Shown: positions 7,134 to 15,112 of the stretch, piece after piece
Layout: every line of letters begins with the position of its first letter
Numbering within the stretch: the stretch's first letter is position 1
Source of the DNA: Alphaproteobacteria bacterium MarineAlpha10_Bin2
Lineage (GTDB): Bacteria > Pseudomonadota > Alphaproteobacteria > UBA828
Assembly: GCA_002937555.1 (NCBI GenBank)
Contig: PTKB01000018.1
Span: 1-18,945, forward strand
Length of the DNA stretch: 18,945 bases
Direction of reading: 5' to 3'
Notes under the pieces: model-generated
Databases searched by the model: none
What the model was told of the DNA's origin: nothing
Seen by the model: the letters and a program-made list of their open reading frames with translations, nothing else
Program-made: the position numbers and the translations under genes

Positions 7134-7865
7134 ATGAGGCCCGATACGGATGTGCAGCCACTGCGCGGTAGTTTGGGCGAAGCCGCGTTCGAACGTCTCC
7201 GCGAAGGCATCGCCGGCGGCAAATGGGCGCCTGGCGAACGCCTGCCGAGCGAGCGCGCTTTGGCCGCGCGCCTCGCCATCAGCCGCCCGGCCTTAAGAGA
7301 AGCGGTGAAACGGCTAGAGGGCGAGGGGCTGATCGACGTCCGCCCGCGCCGCGGCATTTTTGTGCGCGCTGCCTCCACCGACGGCCTCAGCAATTCCTTC
7401 GAGCGCTTGATCGGCACCGATTTCGACCGCGTCAACGAACTCTTGGATCTGCGCCGGGTGCTGGAACATCGCTCGGCCTATCTTGCCGCCGAATATGCCG
7501 GCCCCGGCGACATCGCCGATCTCGCCGCCATCTTCGCCGATATCGAGCGCGATGTGGCCGAAGGCGGCACCGGCGAAGAACCCGATGTGCGATTTCACTG
7601 CGCCATCGCCAAGGCGGCGGGCAACACCGTGCTTACCCATCTGATGGCGACGCTGCATGGCGCGCTCGCCAAAGCCTCGCGCCTTCTCGCCTCGCGCCTG
7701 ATGGAAAGCACCCATTACCGCGACGGCATGTTCGAACTCCATGCCCGCATCTTCGAAGCCATCCGCAGCCACGACCCCAAAGCCGCGGCCCAGGCCATGG
7801 ACGCCCATTTCGATTTCGTCCTCCGCGAATTCTCGCAATACAGGGCCCGGGCGGGGGAGTCGTAG
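7134..7865 (+). CDS. GntR family transcriptional regulator, FadR/FCD subfamily
   Basis: A 243-residue one-component regulator. The N-terminal winged helix-turn-helix (about 12-80) has GERLPSERALAARLAISRPALREAVKRLEGEGLIDVRPRRG, a textbook GntR signature. The C-terminal FCD domain (about 98-235) keeps the metal/ligand-binding set Asp151, His155 (DVRFH), His203 and His225, typical of members that sense small carboxylates or related metabolites. It is expected to bind as a dimer to the palindromes at 7101-7117 and 5105-5127. It sits 75 nt downstream of the hydrolase and convergent to the DMFase operon. The ribosome-binding site is weak (GGGG about 9 nt upstream). The effector is probably an intermediate of the amine/amide pathway (inference). 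Confidence 0.92.
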   Translation: MRPDTDVQPLRGSLGEAAFERLREGIAGGKWAPGERLPSERALAARLAISRPALREAVKRLEGEGLIDVRPRRGIFVRAASTDGLSNSFERLIGTDFDRVNELLDLRRVLEHRSAYLAAEYAGPGDIADLAAIFADIERDVAEGGTGEEPDVRFHCAIAKAAGNTVLTHLMATLHGALAKASRLLASRLMESTHYRDGMFELHARIFEAIRSHDPKAAAQAMDAHFDFVLREFSQYRARAGES

Positions 7866-7901
7866 AGAACCGACAAAAATTCATCCCAACGGCACCATCA
7901 A

Positions 7902-7924
7902 CCGGAATGCCTACAGCATTCCGG
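7902..7924 (+). repeat. Stem-loop downstream of the GntR gene
   Basis: CCGGAATGC and GCATTCCGG form a perfect 9-bp stem around CTACA, about 37 nt after the regulator stop. There is no T-run behind it, so it is not a classical terminator. It could be an mRNA 3' end structure. Confidence 0.5.
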
Positions 7925-7964
7925 CAAGCGCGACCGCGCGCCCGAGTTAATACGAGGTAGCCAA

Positions 7965-7980
7965 GGGGGCGGATGCCCCC
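7965..7980 (+). repeat. Short GC stem-loop in the convergent gap
   Basis: GGGGGC and GCCCCC are separated by GGAT, giving a 6-bp GC stem with a tetraloop. It lies between the two convergent units (gap 7866-8057) and may help end plus-strand transcription. There is no U-tract after it on the plus strand. Confidence 0.4.
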
Positions 7981-8000
7981 GCCCGGCGTTTGAGGGACAA

Positions 8001-8033
8001 AATAAAAAAAAAGGCCGGCGCGCCGGCCGGCCT
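8001..8033 (-). terminator. Rho-independent terminator of the DMFase operon
   Basis: Read on the minus strand, AGGCCGGC and GCCGGCCT make an 8-bp GC-rich stem with a 6-nt loop (8012-8033), followed directly by an almost unbroken run of T (8001-8011). It begins about 25 nt after the stop of the DMFase large-subunit gene. This is the clearest terminator in the window. Confidence 0.9.
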
Positions 8034-8057
8034 CATCTCCCTCGATTGCGTGCTTTC

Positions 8058-10310
8058 TTAGAAGGGCTTCGGGTTGATGAAGCGTTTGAGCACGTTTTTG
8101 GTCATGCGTGAGACGTTATTTCGGTAATTATTATGGGCCAGGCTACCGGCCCAGGCAATAGAGCCGGTGGACCACACAGCGCCGCCGTTTTGCGTTTCGT
8201 GGAAGGTAATGTCGGCGCGCACCAGCGGGTTTTCGTGGCCGCCGGTGCCCGGTGTCGAGACCAGCATTTCCTCACAGACGACGAGGTAAATGTCGGTGTG
8301 TTCAACGGAAGAGGCGACGACATAGGCATCTGGCGGGGTGCCGAGGAGTCGGTCGGCACGATCGAGTTCGAGGCCTGCGGCGCCGCCGCCGATCAGGCCG
8401 AAATCGCCGATTTTCTCGTCCTTGCCGATGCCCTCGAAGATAAACTTGACCTTCGCCTTGTAGCTGTCCGGATTGCGCACATAGTAAGACGAGATATCGA
8501 AGCCTTGGGCGGTGAAGCCGACGCCGAGAATCTTCTGCGGTGCGCGGCCGTTGCGCCGCCACAGTCCGCCATATTCGCCCGAGAAGCTGTGATAATACTC
8601 GCCGGTACGCGCTTCCCAGGTGCGGATGCCGTCCTCGTTGCGCCTGACTTCGATGACGCCCGGCACCTCGCTGTGATATTGGATGCGCCAATACCAGCCG
8701 TTGGCGCCGAGATACATCAGCCGCCCGCCGCGCCGCTGATAGGCATCCATGGCGTCCCACATTTCGACTGAGTGATATTCCGGGTGGCTGCTGCTGACGA
8801 CGACGCTGTAATCCTCGATCGCCGAGAGACCTTCATAATGCAGGTCCTCATCGGTGATCACGTCATAATCGATGTTCATCGCTTCGAGCCAGTCGGTGAT
8901 ATGGGTATCGGCGTTGAACTGCCAGAGCGTCGATCCGGTGGCGCCGATCCACGCGCGGTGCTTGGGCCGCATGTTGAGGATCGGGCGCAGACGCGAGGAA
9001 TAGCAAACGCCCGAGCCGTCAGAATGGGAATCGTAGCAAGAGCCGCCATATTCTCGGTGCTCGTTAATAAACAGATTGAACTTGTCGAGTTGTACCAGGC
9101 GCCCGGCCATAAGCTGGCCAATCGGCGAATCGGTGTTCATATGTTCGTTTGCATAGGCCTGATAGCTGGCGCTTGGCATGAGATAGAGCACCTTGGCCGT
9201 CGGCTTGCCACGCGGCGCGCGCACCGCAAACGGGATATGATCTTCATCTTCTCCGGACCTGAGACGGGCCGCATAGACACCGCTTTTCAACCCTTTTGGG
9301 ATGGTCAATTCGAAGTCGACCTCCCAACCGGCGTCATAGATATCGTCGTCATGGAAATGAATCGCGCCATATTGATCGGGCGCGTGATTCCAGTTCATCT
9401 CCTCGCCGGTCCAGTTCCAACCGGTCATCGCACGCGCTGGCAAATTGACAATCTCGCCATGCAGCAGATTGGCGGAGAGATCGTTTATTTTGATGCCTTT
9501 GATGTCGGCGCTGAAGTCCCACGCGCCAATTACCGAATTGCCGAGTTCGGTGGCCACCGGCCAGGTTTTCAGGCTTTGCATCTCGATCGCGCTGAGGGCG
9601 CGGTCGGCGACACGCGGGCTGTCGATCTTGCCGTTGTAATGGCCGCCGCAAACGGTGCGGCCCTTGTCGACAGCTTTGAAATAGCTGGCCATGGTGAGCG
9701 GGGCGTCATGGTTGGGCACACGCCCGACCGTGGATTTTCGCCGCACTGTGGCGCGGTCATTCCTGGTTTCATAGCCGTGCAACGGCTCTTGCACCAGGGT
9801 CACCGTTTTGGTTTTGGCGTCGTAGCTGGCGGCGACAAAATACCATTCCCGGGCAATCAGCGGCTTGCCGGTGTTGATGGTCTGAATCTTTCCCTTGCCG
9901 TTGCCGAGGCAGAGCGCGATGGAGCCATTTTCCTTGGTGATGATCAGGGCAGCGCCGGCTTTGTCGCGGTCGCGCCATTTGGAGATGATCGCCTGGGTGC
10001 CGATTTCCGGCGTGGTTGGCCAGATGAAGGCCTGCATGGTGAAGCTCTCGAGCCCGTCGAGCATGTCGCTGGCGCCAATTTCGACGAACGAGCCGGCATG
10101 AATGACTTGCTTCCGGCTTTTGTAGCTGCCGTTGGCCGCGGTCTTGACCAGCTTTTCCTGATATCCCGGGCCATCAGGATTTTCGTCGCCGCAGATGACG
10201 CGGACGATATCTGCGCGGTAGCGTTTGCCAGCCTCGGAGTTGACCATAAATTTAATGGTCTCGCCGGGCGCAACGCTCATTTTATCGGCATAGCCGGTGA
10301 TCTTCATCAT
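8058..10310 (-). CDS. N,N-dimethylformamidase-type iron amidohydrolase, large (beta) subunit
   Basis: A 750-residue protein of the DMFase large-subunit family (known enzyme about 762 residues), which hydrolyses N,N-dimethylformamide to dimethylamine and formate at a mononuclear iron. Domains: an N-terminal beta segment (1-65), a LamG/concanavalin-like sandwich (about 70-250) and the C-terminal catalytic DMFA2-type domain (about 300-750). The published iron ligands, as I recall them, are two Tyr 41 residues apart and a Glu in an H-x-E motif. Here Tyr386 (SYQAYANEH), Tyr426 (GGSCYDS) and His509-Pro-Glu511 fall at almost the same spacing, with Asn537 in YLGANGWYW and Glu648 also in place, so the active site looks complete. 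AAGGA lies about 11 nt before ATG 10310; ATG 10307 is an alternative start. The small subunit precedes it by 69 nt. Substrate may differ from DMF. Confidence 0.88.
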   Translation of the reverse strand: MMKITGYADKMSVAPGETIKFMVNSEAGKRYRADIVRVICGDENPDGPGYQEKLVKTAANGSYKSRKQVIHAGSFVEIGASDMLDGLESFTMQAFIWPTTPEIGTQAIISKWRDRDKAGAALIITKENGSIALCLGNGKGKIQTINTGKPLIAREWYFVAASYDAKTKTVTLVQEPLHGYETRNDRATVRRKSTVGRVPNHDAPLTMASYFKAVDKGRTVCGGHYNGKIDSPRVADRALSAIEMQSLKTWPVATELGNSVIGAWDFSADIKGIKINDLSANLLHGEIVNLPARAMTGWNWTGEEMNWNHAPDQYGAIHFHDDDIYDAGWEVDFELTIPKGLKSGVYAARLRSGEDEDHIPFAVRAPRGKPTAKVLYLMPSASYQAYANEHMNTDSPIGQLMAGRLVQLDKFNLFINEHREYGGSCYDSHSDGSGVCYSSRLRPILNMRPKHRAWIGATGSTLWQFNADTHITDWLEAMNIDYDVITDEDLHYEGLSAIEDYSVVVSSSHPEYHSVEMWDAMDAYQRRGGRLMYLGANGWYWRIQYHSEVPGVIEVRRNEDGIRTWEARTGEYYHSFSGEYGGLWRRNGRAPQKILGVGFTAQGFDISSYYVRNPDSYKAKVKFIFEGIGKDEKIGDFGLIGGGAAGLELDRADRLLGTPPDAYVVASSVEHTDIYLVVCEEMLVSTPGTGGHENPLVRADITFHETQNGGAVWSTGSIAWAGSLAHNNYRNNVSRMTKNVLKRFINPKPF

Positions 10311-10379
10311 GATAATTTCATTCCTTGACCAAGGCGGGGGCCCGCCTGAAGGTGGCGTGATGGGTGAAGCGCAGACGCT

Positions 10380-10670
10380 CTAGCGCAACGTCTCACCGCG
10401 AAGCTGCTTCCAACGCTTTTTGAAGACGTACCACTCGGCCTCTTTCAAGTTGGTGAACTTCTTATTGAGCATTTTCACGGGCTTGCCGCGCACTCCGGAG
10501 GTCATGGCGAGCTGCCATTCGCGGTTTGCTTTGATACTGATCAGACAATATTTATCCTTCATCGGTTGGCCGCGCAGCTCATTCAAAATGACTTGCAGTT
10601 CGGTGCTGTGATGCCCGATGGGTGTCTCGCGGAATTCCTCGATGGCGCGGCTCTCGACTTCGTTTGGCAT
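10380..10670 (-). CDS. N,N-dimethylformamidase-type small (alpha) subunit
   Basis: A 96-residue protein that I align by eye with the DMFase small subunit (about 130 residues in the characterised enzyme). The shared pattern is H-x2-(Y/E)-LQ-x3-N-x2-R-x-QP, then K/R-Y, REW, a G-x-P segment, a Phe before an EA pair, and VF-x2-R. The match begins near residue 20, so only the family's N-terminal extension is shortened. It lies directly upstream of the large-subunit gene on the same strand, as in known dmfA1A2-type pairs, which strengthens the call. The ribosome-binding site is weak (GGGGGGA about 7 nt before ATG). The enzyme is an alpha2beta2-type complex or a multiple of it. No catalytic role is expected for this chain; in the known enzyme the iron site is in the large subunit. 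Confidence 0.78.
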   Translation of the reverse strand: MPNEVESRAIEEFRETPIGHHSTELQVILNELRGQPMKDKYCLISIKANREWQLAMTSGVRGKPVKMLNKKFTNLKEAEWYVFKKRWKQLRGETLR

Positions 10671-10691
10671 GTCTAAATCCCCCCATTTCTC

Positions 10692-10704
10692 ATAACGTCG
10701 TTAT
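10692..10704. promoter_or_regulatory. 13-bp palindrome upstream of the DMFase small-subunit gene
   Basis: ATAACGTCGTTAT is a perfect palindrome around a central T, 22 nt upstream of the small-subunit ATG in the 72-bp gap after the second permease gene. Its place suggests an operator for a DMFase-specific internal promoter. I cannot identify clear -35/-10 boxes. Confidence 0.35.
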
Positions 10705-10742
10705 TGCCGTTGAGCTTAACATCTAAAATATCATGGTTGCCA

Positions 10743-11552
10743 CTAAGCGCGCTTCTCGGCGCGGCGACGCCGCATGACGAGGAGCAAATAACCGATGAAC
10801 AGGATGACGATCGAACCATAGACCGAGAACGCGCCGATGGTCGGAATCATCGGCGTATAGCCGCTGCTCATCTTGGTATAGAGCCACTCCGTCACCGTGC
10901 TGTCGGCGCCCGAGGTGTAGGTGGAGAGCGGAAAATTGCCCCACGACAATAGGAACGCGAAGAGCCCGCCCGAGAACAGGCCGGGCGCCAGCGCCGGCAT
11001 GGTCACCTCGCGGAACACCTGCCAGCGGTTGGCGCCGAGGTCGAAGGCCGCTTCCTCCTGGCTGACGTCGAAGCCGTAAACCTGGATCGAAATGATCAGG
11101 GTGACGATCGGCACAATCCACACCAGATGGGCGAAGACGGCGGCTTCCCAGCTCGGCAGCACGCCGACATAGGTGAACCACAGCAGAAGCGCGAGACCCA
11201 GCACCGCTTGCGGGAAGAAGATCGGCAGCATGATCAGACGCTGATAGAAAATCCGCCCCTTCCAGTCGTAGCGCGCGAAAGCCAGCGCCCCGAAAAAGCC
11301 AAGCACCAAAGCGATGACGGCGACGCAGCCGGCGACATAAAACGAAGTGACATGCAGGTTTTCCGTCAAATTGGCGTTGATCGTTTCCTCATACCATTTG
11401 AAGCTCCAGGTCTTGACCGGAAAGCGGAAATAGCGCGACTTGCCGAACGACGAGATGATAACGCCGGCGATCGGGATAAAGAAAAACAGCAGCACGACGC
11501 CGGTCCAGACGACGATCAGAGAATTCACCCAACGCTTGCCCCGGCGCTCCAT
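10743..11552 (-). CDS. ABC transporter permease, PotC-like (spermidine/putrescine/opine family)
   Basis: A 269-residue inner-membrane permease with about six transmembrane helices. The first is at about 12-34 (SLIVVWTGVVLLFFFIPIAGVII) and the last near 238-260. The EAA loop that docks on the ATPase is EEAAFDLGANRWQVFREVTMPALAPG (about 161-186). The C-terminus is basic (RRRRAEKRA). It starts 4 nt after the stop of the other permease and pairs with it as the PotB/PotC heterodimer. The family moves polyamines, opines, putrescine-like amines and some amino-acid derivatives. Substrate is set mainly by the binding protein upstream. The next gene downstream is the DMFase small subunit, 72 nt on, so import and amide hydrolysis are probably co-expressed. 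Confidence 0.9.
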   Translation of the reverse strand: MERRGKRWVNSLIVVWTGVVLLFFFIPIAGVIISSFGKSRYFRFPVKTWSFKWYEETINANLTENLHVTSFYVAGCVAVIALVLGFFGALAFARYDWKGRIFYQRLIMLPIFFPQAVLGLALLLWFTYVGVLPSWEAAVFAHLVWIVPIVTLIISIQVYGFDVSQEEAAFDLGANRWQVFREVTMPALAPGLFSGGLFAFLLSWGNFPLSTYTSGADSTVTEWLYTKMSSGYTPMIPTIGAFSVYGSIVILFIGYLLLVMRRRRAEKRA

Positions 11553-11556
11553 TTTC

Positions 11557-12474
11557 TCACTTCCTCCCGAGCAGTCGGTCGAGATCGAGGCGGCGCATGA
11601 TGAAGATCACCAGGATGCCGGTGATGGCGATGGCAAACATCGAAATAGCGGAGCCGAGCGGCCAGTTCTGGGCATAAGTGAACTCATGCAGGATGGCGTG
11701 GGCGACGACGACGATATTGGCGCCGCCAAGGAGCTTGGCCTCCGATATCGCGCCGACGGCGAGCACGAAGGTCAACAGCGAGCCGATCAAAATACCGGGC
11801 ATGGCGATGGGCAGCTCGACCTCGCGGAAGATCTGCCAGCGGTTGGCACCGAGATCGCTCGCCGCGTCCATTTGATCGCGCGGCACCAGAGACAGGCCGA
11901 GGGTCGTCGGAAACAGCGTATAAGGCAGGTAGACATAGACCATGCCCATGAGGATCGTCCCCGGCGAATACAACAGCGTTCCCGTGTCGAAGCCGAACAG
12001 CGCCTGGGTGCTGCCGGCGAGGATACCGCCGCCTTTCAGGAGAACGAGATACCACCCGAAGAGACGCACATTTTCCGAAACGAAGAGCGGAATGACGAGG
12101 AGCAGCATGACCGGCGCCGCCCAACGGCCGAAGATTCTCGCCAGGCCGTAAGACACTGGATAGGAAATCAGCAAGCAGCACGCCACGGTCGCAGTGGCGA
12201 GGCCGAACGACCATACAAAGGGTATCCAATAACTCTCAGAGAGGATGTGGACGTAATTATCGACCGTCCAATCGCCATGGAACCCAAAGGTGCGCTCGGG
12301 GAGGAAGCTGAAGCCAAGAACGATAACCAGCGGGCCGACAAAGCCAATCAGGAAAAATATAAGTACCGGCGATGCGCTGATGAATCCGGGCTGGCGCAGC
12401 CATTGGCCGAGGGATTGCAGCCAAGTGGGCTGCGGCAGCGGCGGCGGCGTGGGGGCGTCCAGCGTTGACGCCAT
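11557..12474 (-). CDS. ABC transporter permease, PotB-like
   Basis: A 305-residue inner-membrane permease. A proline-rich cytoplasmic N-terminus (APTPPPLPQPTW) precedes the first helix at about 34-58 (ISASPVLIFFLIGFVGPLVIVLG); five more hydrophobic segments follow, the last near 275-293. The EAA motif is DAASDLGANRWQIFREVELPIAMPG (about 208-232). The gene begins one base after the ATPase stop and ends 4 nt before the second permease, a very compact arrangement. Together with the neighbours it forms a complete PotABCD-type importer in the order binding protein, ATPase, permease, permease. Confidence 0.9.
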   Translation of the reverse strand: MASTLDAPTPPPLPQPTWLQSLGQWLRQPGFISASPVLIFFLIGFVGPLVIVLGFSFLPERTFGFHGDWTVDNYVHILSESYWIPFVWSFGLATATVACCLLISYPVSYGLARIFGRWAAPVMLLLVIPLFVSENVRLFGWYLVLLKGGGILAGSTQALFGFDTGTLLYSPGTILMGMVYVYLPYTLFPTTLGLSLVPRDQMDAASDLGANRWQIFREVELPIAMPGILIGSLLTFVLAVGAISEAKLLGGANIVVVAHAILHEFTYAQNWPLGSAISMFAIAITGILVIFIMRRLDLDRLLGRK

Positions 12475-12475
12475 G

Positions 12476-13543
12476 TCAGTCGCTTACTAGGACGCTGTCC
12501 TTGACGTCCCAGCCAATCATCACATCGTCATTGATGCTGCCGCGAAACGCCATCTCGCGCAGTTTTTCGATCACCAGCATCTGGTTGCCGGCGCGCACAT
12601 GATATTGCACCCGCGAGCCCATGGCATATTCGTTGAAGAGCGAGCCCTTGACATGATTGTCCGCTTCGGACGGATCGTTGAGAAAGCGCATGGATTCGGG
12701 GCGGATGACGAGATAGCCGGACTGAATGCCGTTGTCGGTTTGCGGCCCGAGGAATTGGCTGCCGAGGTCGGCGCAATCGAACTTACCGTCCGAGCCGACC
12801 TGGACCGGGAGTGTGTTCACCTCGCCCATGAATTCCGAGACGAATTTATTGAGCGGCTTGGTATAGATTTCATCCGGCGTGCCGATTTGAATGAGCCGCC
12901 CCGCCTGCATGATGCCGATGCGGTCGCTCATCACCATCGCCTCTTCGAGGGAATGGGTGATGTAGACGAAAGTCTTGCCGGTCTCCCGGTGCAGATCCTT
13001 CAATTCCACTTCGAGCAGCTTACGCAATTGGTAATCGATTGCCGATAAGGGCTCATCGAAAAACATGATGTCCGGGTCCGAGGCCAGCGCGCGGGCCAGC
13101 GCCACACGCTGGCGCTCGCCGCCGGAGCATTTGGTGACGCCCTTGGCGTAAAATTCCTGCGGCAGGCGCACGACCTTCATCAATTCTTCGCAGCGTTCGC
13201 GCCGCGCGGCGCGCGAGACGCCCCGCATCTTCAGTGCAAATTCGATGTTCTGGCCGACGGTGCGGTGGTTAAACAGCGCCAGCGACTGAAACACCATGCA
13301 TGTCGGGCGTTTGTTCGCCGGCACGTCGTTGACCCGGTTGCCGCGCAACAGCACGTCGCCGGCGTTCGGCTTTTCGAGGCCGGCCAGCATGCGCAATAGC
13401 GTCGTCTTGCCACTGCCCGACGGCCCGACAATGGTAAAAAACTCACCGTCCACGATATCGAGCGACACATCGTTGACGGCGCGCAGTTTGCCAAACACCT
13501 TGGTCAAATTTTCGATGCGCAGTATAGGTGCGCCTTCGGCCAT
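12476..13543 (-). CDS. ABC transporter ATPase, PotA-like
   Basis: A 355-residue nucleotide-binding subunit that drives import. Walker A GPSGSGKT (40-47), ABC signature CSGGERQR (139-146, Cys replacing the usual Leu), Walker B MFFDEP (160-165), D-loop SAID and the switch His197 in YITHSLEEA are all present. A C-terminal TOBE-like regulatory domain covers about 240-355. A TTG codon at 13546 could also start the frame, but ATG 13543 has AGGAG 8 nt upstream, so I prefer it. The gene follows the binding-protein gene after 144 nt that hold a strong hairpin, so it is probably made in lower amount than the binding protein. Confidence 0.92.
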   Translation of the reverse strand: MAEGAPILRIENLTKVFGKLRAVNDVSLDIVDGEFFTIVGPSGSGKTTLLRMLAGLEKPNAGDVLLRGNRVNDVPANKRPTCMVFQSLALFNHRTVGQNIEFALKMRGVSRAARRERCEELMKVVRLPQEFYAKGVTKCSGGERQRVALARALASDPDIMFFDEPLSAIDYQLRKLLEVELKDLHRETGKTFVYITHSLEEAMVMSDRIGIMQAGRLIQIGTPDEIYTKPLNKFVSEFMGEVNTLPVQVGSDGKFDCADLGSQFLGPQTDNGIQSGYLVIRPESMRFLNDPSEADNHVKGSLFNEYAMGSRVQYHVRAGNQMLVIEKLREMAFRGSINDDVMIGWDVKDSVLVSD

Positions 13544-13616
13544 CAACTCAGCTCCTGCTCTTATTGCCGTGACATCTATCAGCCACCGGAAACACGCTCA
13601 ATCTTGGAAGGGAAAC

Positions 13617-13647
13617 GAGCCGCGCGGACGTTAAATCCGCGCGGCTC
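13617..13647 (-). terminator. Strong intercistronic hairpin between binding-protein and ATPase genes
   Basis: GAGCCGCGCGGA and TCCGCGCGGCTC form a perfect 12-bp stem with a 7-nt loop, about 40 nt after the binding-protein stop. On the minus strand only GTTTCCCTTCC follows, so termination would be partial. Such structures usually protect binding-protein mRNA or lower expression of the membrane genes. Confidence 0.65.
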
Positions 13648-13687
13648 TATTTCTTGCCTTATCGCCAGTCTTGGTTTGGCCGTGATG

Positions 13688-14884
13688 TTAGGCCTTTTCC
13701 CTCAATGCCGCCGTGTAGATGTCGTAGAGCCGGTTATAGTCGGGCACCACGTCATATTCCACGGCATGTTCGATGCGATAGTCGAACTCATCCCACTGGA
13801 AGGAATCGAGCTCCTCCTTGGAGAATTTGGCCAACACGGCCGGATCCGACAATTGGCCGACCGGCAATAGGAAGCCGCCGGCGGTGCCGACATAGTAGGA
13901 CGTATCCGGCTGCAGAATGTACTCCATCCAATCGAACGCTTTGGAATGGAGCGTCGGATTGTTGACCACCGAATTAAGCTCGATCCAGTTGATGCCGCCC
14001 TTGCCGTCCGCCGGGCCGCTTTTCGGCACAACATGATAGAGATTTTTTAAGCCGTCCATGCGTGCGGCCGAGATCGAATAGGTGCCGCCGCCGAAATACA
14101 TATCGATTTCGCCGTTGATCAGGGCGAGATTGATGGCGACGAAATCGTCCGAGATCAATTTCGCGCCGTTGATCCAGGCCCGTGCGGTCGCTTCGAATTT
14201 GTCGACCTGATCGTCGGTCTTCATCTTGAACGGATGGAGGCCGGCGCCCATGCACATATGCATGATGTTCCAGTTGTCATAGGCGAGGATGCCGTAGCGG
14301 CCCTTCATGTCGGGATTGTTGAACATGTCCCAACCTTCGTCCTTGCCCATCTCGGCCGAGATGACGTCGGTGTTGACGACGAAATCGAACGTGTCGACGC
14401 GTTGGCAGACGCCGAGCAAATGCTGCTCGTCGAGGCTCATCGCCCATTTATAGGGCGCCTTGAACATCGGCAGCATCTTGTCGAAATAGGGCTCGAAACG
14501 CGCCCGGTCCAATTCGACGATGAGGTTTTCCGGCCACATCATCTCGCGCGCCCAGGGGTTGTTGAGATTGATGATGTCCCAGATCTTGGTCTGCCCGGCG
14601 CGCAGTTTGTTGACCGAATCCGGATCGGACGTGTGCAGCTCGTATTTGACCTCGGTCGCGTACTGATCGGTGAAACCGTCGAGCACGCGCGGATCGACAT
14701 AGCCGTCCCAGGTCAGCATGGCGAGCGCGCGCTCGTCGGCGGCGGCCATACGCGGCAATCCCATGCCGGCACCGAGCGCCACGGCGCCCGCGCCCATGCC
14801 CTTCAGCACGTTACGCCGCGTCGGTCCCGCATTGCGTATCGGGTCGCTGTTCACCAATTGCTTTAAAAGTTTTTCATTCTCCAT
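13688..14884 (-). CDS. Periplasmic substrate-binding protein, PotD/PotF-like, Tat-exported
   Basis: A 398-residue extracytoplasmic solute-binding protein of the spermidine/putrescine family. It has a Tat signal: TRRNVLKG (22-29) with the twin Arg at 23-24, a hydrophobic stretch to about 43 and AAA-D near 47-50 as a likely cleavage site. The mature part shows LTWDGYVDPRVLDGFTDQYATEVKYELHTSD, typical of PotD/PotF N-terminal lobes, and a late EYDVVPDYNRLYDIY region. Tat export implies folding, or ligand/cofactor handling, before export and is common in alphaproteobacterial members. The ribosome-binding site is near perfect (AGGAGG 5 nt from ATG). It probably captures a polyamine-like or amide-containing cation; the ligand cannot be read from sequence by eye. 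Confidence 0.9.
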   Translation of the reverse strand: MENEKLLKQLVNSDPIRNAGPTRRNVLKGMGAGAVALGAGMGLPRMAAADERALAMLTWDGYVDPRVLDGFTDQYATEVKYELHTSDPDSVNKLRAGQTKIWDIINLNNPWAREMMWPENLIVELDRARFEPYFDKMLPMFKAPYKWAMSLDEQHLLGVCQRVDTFDFVVNTDVISAEMGKDEGWDMFNNPDMKGRYGILAYDNWNIMHMCMGAGLHPFKMKTDDQVDKFEATARAWINGAKLISDDFVAINLALINGEIDMYFGGGTYSISAARMDGLKNLYHVVPKSGPADGKGGINWIELNSVVNNPTLHSKAFDWMEYILQPDTSYYVGTAGGFLLPVGQLSDPAVLAKFSKEELDSFQWDEFDYRIEHAVEYDVVPDYNRLYDIYTAALREKA

Positions 14885-14946
14885 TTGATCCTCCTGTTGG
14901 AATCTCTGACTTGTTGTTCCCGTTGCTCCCGCGTTTTTGCGCGCTG

Positions 14947-14954
14947 CTGGTCAG
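14947..14954. promoter_or_regulatory. Possible degenerate GntR operator half-site upstream of the binding-protein gene
   Basis: CTGGTCAG is identical to bases 5110-5117 of the 5105-5127 operator, but the right half is not conserved (GCAGC follows). It is 63 nt upstream of the binding-protein ATG. A chance match is quite possible. Confidence 0.2.
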
Positions 14955-15005
14955 GCAGCTTCTGTCCGTGTGTTTTTCTTGATGCGCGCAAAACGCACTA
15001 TTCCT

Positions 15006-15028
15006 GCTCCGGCGTCTAAAGCCGGAGC
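15006..15028 (-). repeat. Stem-loop between aminotransferase and binding-protein genes
   Basis: GCTCCGGC and GCCGGAGC form an 8-bp stem around a 7-nt loop, about 85 nt after the aminotransferase stop in the 228-bp gap 14885-15112. There is no T-run on the minus strand. It may be a weak terminator or leader structure. A 10-bp palindrome GCATATATGC lies at 15045-15054. I see no gene in this gap. Confidence 0.45.
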
Positions 15029-15112
15029 TATCTTCCGAATTGAAGCATATATGCCCGCATTGCACACGATGTTTTGTCGAGACGTCGCATGTGGCATAGG
15101 CCGTGCGCTCCC

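Noticed and set aside
8013..8028. The GC-only palindrome as a protein-binding site
   Set aside because: The directly adjacent T-run on the minus strand and its position behind the last operon gene make a terminator the simpler reading.
13544..13546. TTG start for the ABC ATPase
   Set aside because: The adjacent ATG at 13543 has better spacing (8 nt) to AGGAG.
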